DNA from: an uncultured Frankiales bacterium
GTDB lineage: Bacteria; Actinomycetota; Actinomycetes; Mycobacteriales; SCTD01
Length of the DNA: 17,506 bases
Direction: 5' to 3'
Assembly: GCA_946479905.1 (NCBI GenBank)
Contig: CAMLIA010000076.1
Coordinates: 1 to 17,506 of the forward strand
In this document: positions 13,397 to 17,506 of the stretch, in pieces
How the letters are laid out: every line of letters begins with the position of its first letter
Numbering within the stretch: the stretch's first letter is position 1
Notes under the pieces: generated by a model
Seen by the model: the letters and a program-made list of their open reading frames with translations, nothing else
Told to the model about the DNA's origin: nothing
Database searches by the model: none
Made by a program: the position numbers and the translations under genes

Positions 13397-14977
13397 ATGC
13401 ACCTGTCGCCGAGACTGGTGAGTGCACGTCAGGGCGTGGGTTGGCTCCTGCTCGCGGCATGCGTCGTCCCGGGGAGCGGCCTGACACCCGGTGGTACGCC
13501 GGCACAGGCGGCCGGACAGGGCTACACCTACCTGGCGCCGGGCTACCACCAGCAGGTGGTTGCCGCACCTGGGTCCAGCGGTGACGCCTACGGGCACGTG
13601 GCGCTCGAGGGGGCAGCCGTCCGCGAGGACGGCGCGCTGGTCGTCGCCACCTCAGTCGAGCACCAGCCGTTCGCCCAGACCTCATCGACGCAAGGGGCTG
13701 ACCCCGGGTACCTGCACGTCCTCTCCTCAGGAACGGGAGCGCTCTCGGACTCGAACCGCCTGGGGCGCCCGCTGGACCTGTCCGGCGACGCGCTCCGAGA
13801 CGGGCTGCTCTACGGCATCGTGGCGACGAACCCGCACAACGACGGGCCGGACCCGCCGACCTACGACGTGCTCGTGGTCGACCCGTTCAGCCGCACGGTC
13901 GTGCGGAAGCTGACGGAGTGGTGGATCGCCGAGCTCCAGATCGCGGTCGACCCGGTGACGAAGCAGCTGGTCATGCTGGGCGAGTGCGGGCCCTGCGCTC
14001 AGCAGGCGAGCAACAGGGGCCACGTCGCCGGCGGTGTGCAGCTGGTCGACCCGGTGACCGGCCGGCGCACCGAGCTCGTGCCCGGGCCGAAGACCACCGA
14101 GGAGGCCGTCACCAGACCCTTCGGCGACGCCCTCGCGCTGAGCCCAGAGGGCGCGACCATCTACGTGGGGTACGAGTCGTCGTCGAGCTACGGCATCGAC
14201 GCCTTCAACCGATCAGGACGCCGGCTCTTCCACATCGCCACACCGCAATCGGTCTTTGCGCTCGCCTTCGGCACGCCGGGCACCTGTACGGCCGGACTGC
14301 TCTACTACCAGCTGCACGACGGCTCGGTCTGGGTGGTGAAGGACCCTGGGCCCGAGTCGGTCGCCGGAGCCGTGGTCGCCACTGGTCTTTCCACCACCGG
14401 GTACGGCAGATCCATGCTGTTCGACCAGCGAGGCAACCTGCTGGCCCTCACCGCACAAGGCGTGATCCGCCTGACTCCGCCCACTGCACCGGCGGGCGCC
14501 GACTCCTGCGGCCCGCGCCACCAGGGCCGGCCGGCCAAGGTGCCCGAGGTCGGGGACCACACGACCCATGCGCAGGGGGCCGGCGCCCCGCCGCCGTCGG
14601 CTCAGGGTTCCTCCTCGGCGCTCGGCGGACCCGGGCTCGGGAGCCCCGGTGGCGCACCGGCGGCGCAGAGCCAGCCAGGCACCCAGGCCGCGACGTCCGC
14701 TCAGCACCAAGGTGCGACGCAGACGTCGGTGGGGTCGCAGGCCGCCTCGCAGGCAGCGATGAACCCCAACGTCGCCGCGCTGGCCGACCTCACCGAGGAG
14801 GAGCCGGTGTACGGCCTTTCCGCAGCACCTCTCCGCCGACCGTCACCGGTGGTCTTCTTCGCCCTCGCCGGCCTGACCGTCGTGATGGGTGCCGCGTCCG
14901 TGGTTGCCAGCGACAAGACAGGAAGCCTCATGCCCACGACTCGCATCCCTCGTCGCCGCACCGGACGCCGCGCGTGA
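13397..14977 (+). CDS. Extracytoplasmic beta-propeller protein with C-terminal membrane anchor
   Basis: 526 residues from ATG 13397; an upstream in-frame ATG-like extension to 13355 lacks signal-peptide sense. A signal sequence (hydrophobic 13-25) is followed by A36-Q-A38 cleavage; L-A-A-C22 could alternatively be a lipobox. Residues about 45-380 carry six or more propeller-like strands (DVLVVDPFSRTVVRKL, GGVQLVDPVTGRR, ATIYVGYESSSSYGID, GSVWVVKDP, GNLLALTAQGVIRLT). A low-complexity Ala/Gly/Ser/Gln/Pro linker of about 80 residues leads to a membrane helix (485-505) and a short cytoplasmic tail rich in Arg (RIPRRRTGRRA). C197-G-P-C200 is a CxxC pair in a loop. The stop overlaps the start of the FtsH-like gene (GTGA, 14974-14977), so the two are coupled. 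Function unknown; a sensor or protease-partner role is inferred. Confidence 0.78.
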   Translation: MHLSPRLVSARQGVGWLLLAACVVPGSGLTPGGTPAQAAGQGYTYLAPGYHQQVVAAPGSSGDAYGHVALEGAAVREDGALVVATSVEHQPFAQTSSTQGADPGYLHVLSSGTGALSDSNRLGRPLDLSGDALRDGLLYGIVATNPHNDGPDPPTYDVLVVDPFSRTVVRKLTEWWIAELQIAVDPVTKQLVMLGECGPCAQQASNRGHVAGGVQLVDPVTGRRTELVPGPKTTEEAVTRPFGDALALSPEGATIYVGYESSSSYGIDAFNRSGRRLFHIATPQSVFALAFGTPGTCTAGLLYYQLHDGSVWVVKDPGPESVAGAVVATGLSTTGYGRSMLFDQRGNLLALTAQGVIRLTPPTAPAGADSCGPRHQGRPAKVPEVGDHTTHAQGAGAPPPSAQGSSSALGGPGLGSPGGAPAAQSQPGTQAATSAQHQGATQTSVGSQAASQAAMNPNVAALADLTEEEPVYGLSAAPLRRPSPVVFFALAGLTVVMGAASVVASDKTGSLMPTTRIPRRRTGRRA

Positions 14978-16851
14978 GACGCGGACAGCGGACGGTCATG
15001 GCCCTCGTGACCCTCCTCCTGCTCGAGGTCGTCGCCTTGATGGTGGGTCTGCGCGTCCTGAGCCCGCACAGCCAGGGCAAGCAGATCGGCTACGACCAGT
15101 TCGGCGCGCTGCTCGCGACGAGGCAGATCACCGCAGCGATGCTCAAGGACCAGGACGCCCGGCTGCAGCTGACGACGCGGCACGGGACGGCCTTCCTCGC
15201 CTACCCGACCAGCGGAAGCAGCGGGCCGCTGCTGCTGCAGCAGCTCAGCGCGGCCAAGGTCCCCACCCGCGTCGACCAGCAGACCAGCAAGCGGATCGTC
15301 GCGCTGCTCACCCAGTTCCTGCTGCCGCTGCTCATGCTGGCGACGATCTTCGGCGCCGTCACTCTGCTCGCACGCGGGTCCGGAGGTGGCCAGGTCAAGG
15401 AGCTGTTCGCGTTCTCGCGGCTCGGTGCCAAGCGAGCGAGCAGCGCCACCAATGCCCTGCGCTTCGCTGACGTCGCGGCTGCGGGCGAAGCGGTCACCGA
15501 GCTCGCGGAGGTCCGCGACTACCTGAAGGACCCGGGACGGTTTGCCGCGATGGGTGCGCTCCCGCCGAAGGGCGTGCTGCTCTACGGCCCTCCGGGCTGC
15601 GGCAAGACACTGCTCGCGAAGGCGCTCGCCGGCGAGACCGGCGTTCCGTTCTTCTTCATGAGCGGCTCGGAGTTCGTCGAGTCGCTGGTCGGTGTCGGGG
15701 CCGCGCGGGTCCGCGACCTGTTCGTCCAGGCCCAGCAGGTCGCACCCGCGATCATCTTCATCGACGAGCTCGACGCCGCCGGGCGACGTCGCGGCACCGG
15801 CGTCGGTGGCGGGAACGACGAACGCGAGCAGACCCTGAACGAGATGCTGGTCCAGATGGACGGCTTCGCGCCCTCCCTCGGCGTCGTCGTCATCGGTGCC
15901 ACGAACCGCCCGGACATCCTTGACCCTGCGCTGCTGCGACCGGGCAGGTTCGACCGGCACGTCGCCCTCGAACCGCCCGACGTGGTGGGGCGGCAGGAGA
16001 TCCTCCAGCTGCACGCCAGGAACCGGCCCTTGGACGGTTCGGTGGACCTGCGACAGATCGCGAAGGGCACCCCCGGCTTCTCGGGCGCCGACCTCGCCAA
16101 CGTCCTCAACGAGGCGGCGCTGCTCGCCGTTCGTCGCAGGGCCAGCACCATCGGGCAGGCCGATCTCGACGAGGCCGTCCAGCGCGTTCTCAACGGACCC
16201 CGACGCCGAGGCAGGCTCCTCACCGACAGCGAGATCACGCGGCTCGCCTACCACGAAGCCGGACACGTCGTCGTGGCGCACGCGGTCGACTACCCGGCCG
16301 AGATCAGCCGGGTCAGCATCGTGGCCCGCGGGCGGAGCGCGGCGCACACCGACCTGCTGCCGCAGACCGACCGCACCGTGCTGACCCGCTCGGAGCTCGA
16401 GGCCGAGCTCGCCATCGCCATGGCCGGTATCGCTGCCGAGGAGCTCGCCACCGGGGAGCCCTCGACCGCAGGGGAGGCAGACGTGGAACGGGCCACCGAC
16501 ATGGCCCGTCGCTACGCCGGCCAGTACGGGATGAGCCTCGATGTCGGCCGGCTCCGCGTGCTGCGTCGCGACACCGAGGCCTACCTCGGCCGGGACATGA
16601 CGAGCCTCGACACCATCAGCAGCCAGACCCTGCAGTCGGTCGACACCGCCATCAGCGGCCTGCTCGAGGAGGCCGAACAACGGGCGCTGTCACTGCTACG
16701 ACGACAGCGTTCCGTCCTCGACAGCATCGCCAAGGCACTGATCGAGCAGGAGACCCTGGAGCAGGCGGAGCTGCTGGCGCTGCTGGCCCGGCCGCGGACG
16801 AGCAAGACCAAGAGGTCCGGCACCTCGCTGTCGGCAGAAACCGGGGCGTAG
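14974..16851 (+). CDS. FtsH-like membrane AAA+ zinc metalloprotease (divergent paralogue)
   Basis: 625 residues from GTG 14974; ATG 14998 is an alternative, but the GTG overlaps the upstream stop and gives a basic N-terminus before TM1. Order: TM1 (about 9-28), a periplasmic-side domain of about 80 residues, TM2 (about 108-134), AAA+ domain with Walker A GPPGCGKT (205-212), Walker B IIFIDELDA and SRH ATNRPDILDPALLRPGRFDRH. The M41 peptidase has H427-E428-A-G-H431 and a third ligand D503 in EADVERATDMAR. All catalytic residues are kept, so it should be an ATP-driven membrane protease. The pore loop reads ESLVGVG where FtsH has EMFVGVG, with Leu238 replacing the conserved Phe. It is probably a second FtsH, not the housekeeping one, given its sensor-protein context. 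Confidence 0.9.
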   Translation: MRRGQRTVMALVTLLLLEVVALMVGLRVLSPHSQGKQIGYDQFGALLATRQITAAMLKDQDARLQLTTRHGTAFLAYPTSGSSGPLLLQQLSAAKVPTRVDQQTSKRIVALLTQFLLPLLMLATIFGAVTLLARGSGGGQVKELFAFSRLGAKRASSATNALRFADVAAAGEAVTELAEVRDYLKDPGRFAAMGALPPKGVLLYGPPGCGKTLLAKALAGETGVPFFFMSGSEFVESLVGVGAARVRDLFVQAQQVAPAIIFIDELDAAGRRRGTGVGGGNDEREQTLNEMLVQMDGFAPSLGVVVIGATNRPDILDPALLRPGRFDRHVALEPPDVVGRQEILQLHARNRPLDGSVDLRQIAKGTPGFSGADLANVLNEAALLAVRRRASTIGQADLDEAVQRVLNGPRRRGRLLTDSEITRLAYHEAGHVVVAHAVDYPAEISRVSIVARGRSAAHTDLLPQTDRTVLTRSELEAELAIAMAGIAAEELATGEPSTAGEADVERATDMARRYAGQYGMSLDVGRLRVLRRDTEAYLGRDMTSLDTISSQTLQSVDTAISGLLEEAEQRALSLLRRQRSVLDSIAKALIEQETLEQAELLALLARPRTSKTKRSGTSLSAETGA

Positions 16852-16878
16852 CCGAGAGGGCGGACGAGGCCTCGCGCG

Positions 16879-16968
16879 AAGGGAGGGTGCGAGCCGCTCC
16901 TCCGGCGGCTCCGCTCCGACAGTCACCGCGACTGTCGGTCTGCCAACCCAGAGAGGACACCCTCCCTT
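16879..16968 (+). promoter_or_regulatory. Structured 5' leader: three-way junction closing on the start codon
   Basis: An 11-bp perfect inverted repeat, AAGGGAGGGTG (16879-16889) with CACCCTCCCTT (16958-16968), would form a closing stem P1. It encloses hairpin P2, GAGCCGC/GCGGCTC (16891-16897, 16905-16911; 7-nt loop), and hairpin P3, CCGACAGT/ACTGTCGG (16916-16923, 16931-16938; 7-nt loop). The 3' strand of P1 includes the first two bases of the TTG start (16967), and the likely ribosome site GAGAGGA (16951-16957) lies in the single-stranded joint before it. Folding would hide the start codon. P2 and P3 could also terminate transcription from the upstream gene. No known riboswitch class was recognised. 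Confidence 0.6.
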
Positions 16969-17458
16969 GAAGCTCCCACGCGTCGGTCGCAGTCTGACCC
17001 GCCTCATCCCCGTCGTGGCACTCGCCGCGACCGGACTCGTCATCAGCGGAACCCCCGCGCAGGCCGCCAGCTGCACGGAGCTGTCGGGCAGCCAGTTCGG
17101 CGTCGACACCACCGCAGCGGTCGGGACCGTCATCGTCTACGACCTCATCGGGTTTGCCGACCTGTCTCCCGGTTGTGCCACCGGTGAGCTCGACATCGTG
17201 GCGGCCCCGGCCGTCGGAAGCGTCGGCACCGCCAGCACCTGCACGTTCGTCCTGCCGCAGACGCCGGGTGGCTCCGGCACCGGCTGCGACGGGCTCCTCG
17301 GAGTGTCCGGCGTCGGTGTCGGGGGCGGTGTCTTCCGGGTCACCCTCGCTGCTGAGCTGACCGCCGTCGGCACGGACGGCTCTCGGGTGACGAGGACGGC
17401 CACGTGCACCGTCGCGCCGCCGGCCTCACCTGGCTTCGGACCCCGCTGCCCCATCTAG
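16967..17458 (+). CDS. Secreted six-cysteine protein, unknown function
   Basis: 163 residues with a TTG start, supported by GAGAGGA (16951-16957) at a 9-nt spacing and by the signal peptide that begins there (KLPRVGRSL then a hydrophobic core to A31-Q-A33, cleaved before A34-S-C36). The mature part of about 130 residues is Gly/Thr/Ala/Val-rich, probably all-beta, with six cysteines (SC, GC, TC, GC, TC, RC contexts) that could pair as three disulfides. No domain is recognised. It follows the FtsH-like gene by 115 bp, and the gap is filled by the structured leader, so its translation may be separately controlled. It may be an envelope effector of the cluster; this is a guess. Confidence 0.75.
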   Translation: MKLPRVGRSLTRLIPVVALAATGLVISGTPAQAASCTELSGSQFGVDTTAAVGTVIVYDLIGFADLSPGCATGELDIVAAPAVGSVGTASTCTFVLPQTPGGSGTGCDGLLGVSGVGVGGGVFRVTLAAELTAVGTDGSRVTRTATCTVAPPASPGFGPRCPI

Positions 17459-17470
17459 CGCACGGAGTGA

Positions 17471-17503
17471 CGGCCACGACGAGGCGGCTCTGACCGCCGG
17501 CCG
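17471..17503 (+). terminator. Possible hairpin terminator after the secreted-protein gene
   Basis: Outer arms CGGCC/GGCCG (17471-17475, 17499-17503) and inner arms GGCGG/CCGCC (17483-17487, 17494-17498) can stack with an internal bulge on the left side. It begins 12 bp after the stop codon. No T-run follows within the window, which ends 3 bases later, so this is tentative. Confidence 0.35.
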
Positions 17504-17506
17504 GGC

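Noticed and set aside
14701..16680. A 659-codon minus-strand open frame
   Set aside because: It mirrors the FtsH-like gene, whose Walker, SRH and HEAGH motifs are unmistakable on the plus strand. Long antisense frames are common at this GC content.

Overview
The window is very GC-rich, with GTG, ATG and one TTG start, many 4-bp GTGA/ATGA stop-start overlaps, a DUF222/13E12-type HNH endonuclease, a DUF7455-like zinc-ribbon protein and several secreted or lipid-anchored proteins. This points to a high-GC Actinomycetota chromosome. The order or genus cannot be fixed from the sequence alone. There are no rRNA, tRNA, CRISPR or transposase signals.

Left part (1-5665). The window opens in the last codons of an ECF-type sigma factor. 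It is coupled by GTGA overlaps to a membrane-anchored beta-propeller protein (98-1144) and a propeller lipoprotein (1141-2136). Convergent to these, on the minus strand, are a crotonase with the catalytic triad of dienoyl-CoA isomerases (3975-4808) and a 609-residue secreted propeller/fibronectin-like protein (2140-3969). An orphan ABC ATPase (4847-5629) runs divergently from the crotonase and ends at a perfect 10-bp hairpin.

Middle part (5682-11940). This is mostly housekeeping or accessory metabolism. It holds a small zinc-ribbon protein, a family III CoA-transferase overlapping a DinB-like protein, and a DUF222-HNH protein with a promoter overlapped by a LexA (SOS) box. It also holds a geranylgeranyl-reductase-family flavoprotein and a lipoprotein lytic transglycosylase with an unusual N-terminal domain.

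Right part (12112-17458). This is the most interesting region: five plus-strand genes that look like one functional unit. In order they are a sigma factor fused to a transmembrane segment and extracytoplasmic tail, a 69-residue secreted or membrane peptide, and a propeller protein anchored by a C-terminal helix. These are followed by an FtsH-like membrane AAA+ zinc protease, translationally coupled to the propeller gene and with a changed pore loop, and a six-cysteine secreted protein. The last gene is preceded by a leader RNA that can fold into an 11-bp closing stem around two perfect hairpins; the stem pairs into the TTG start codon. My working hypothesis is an envelope-signalling system: the propeller senses, the FtsH-like protease processes the tethered sigma factor, and the structured leader controls the secreted protein. 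The gene order and motifs are seen in the sequence; the mechanism is inference.
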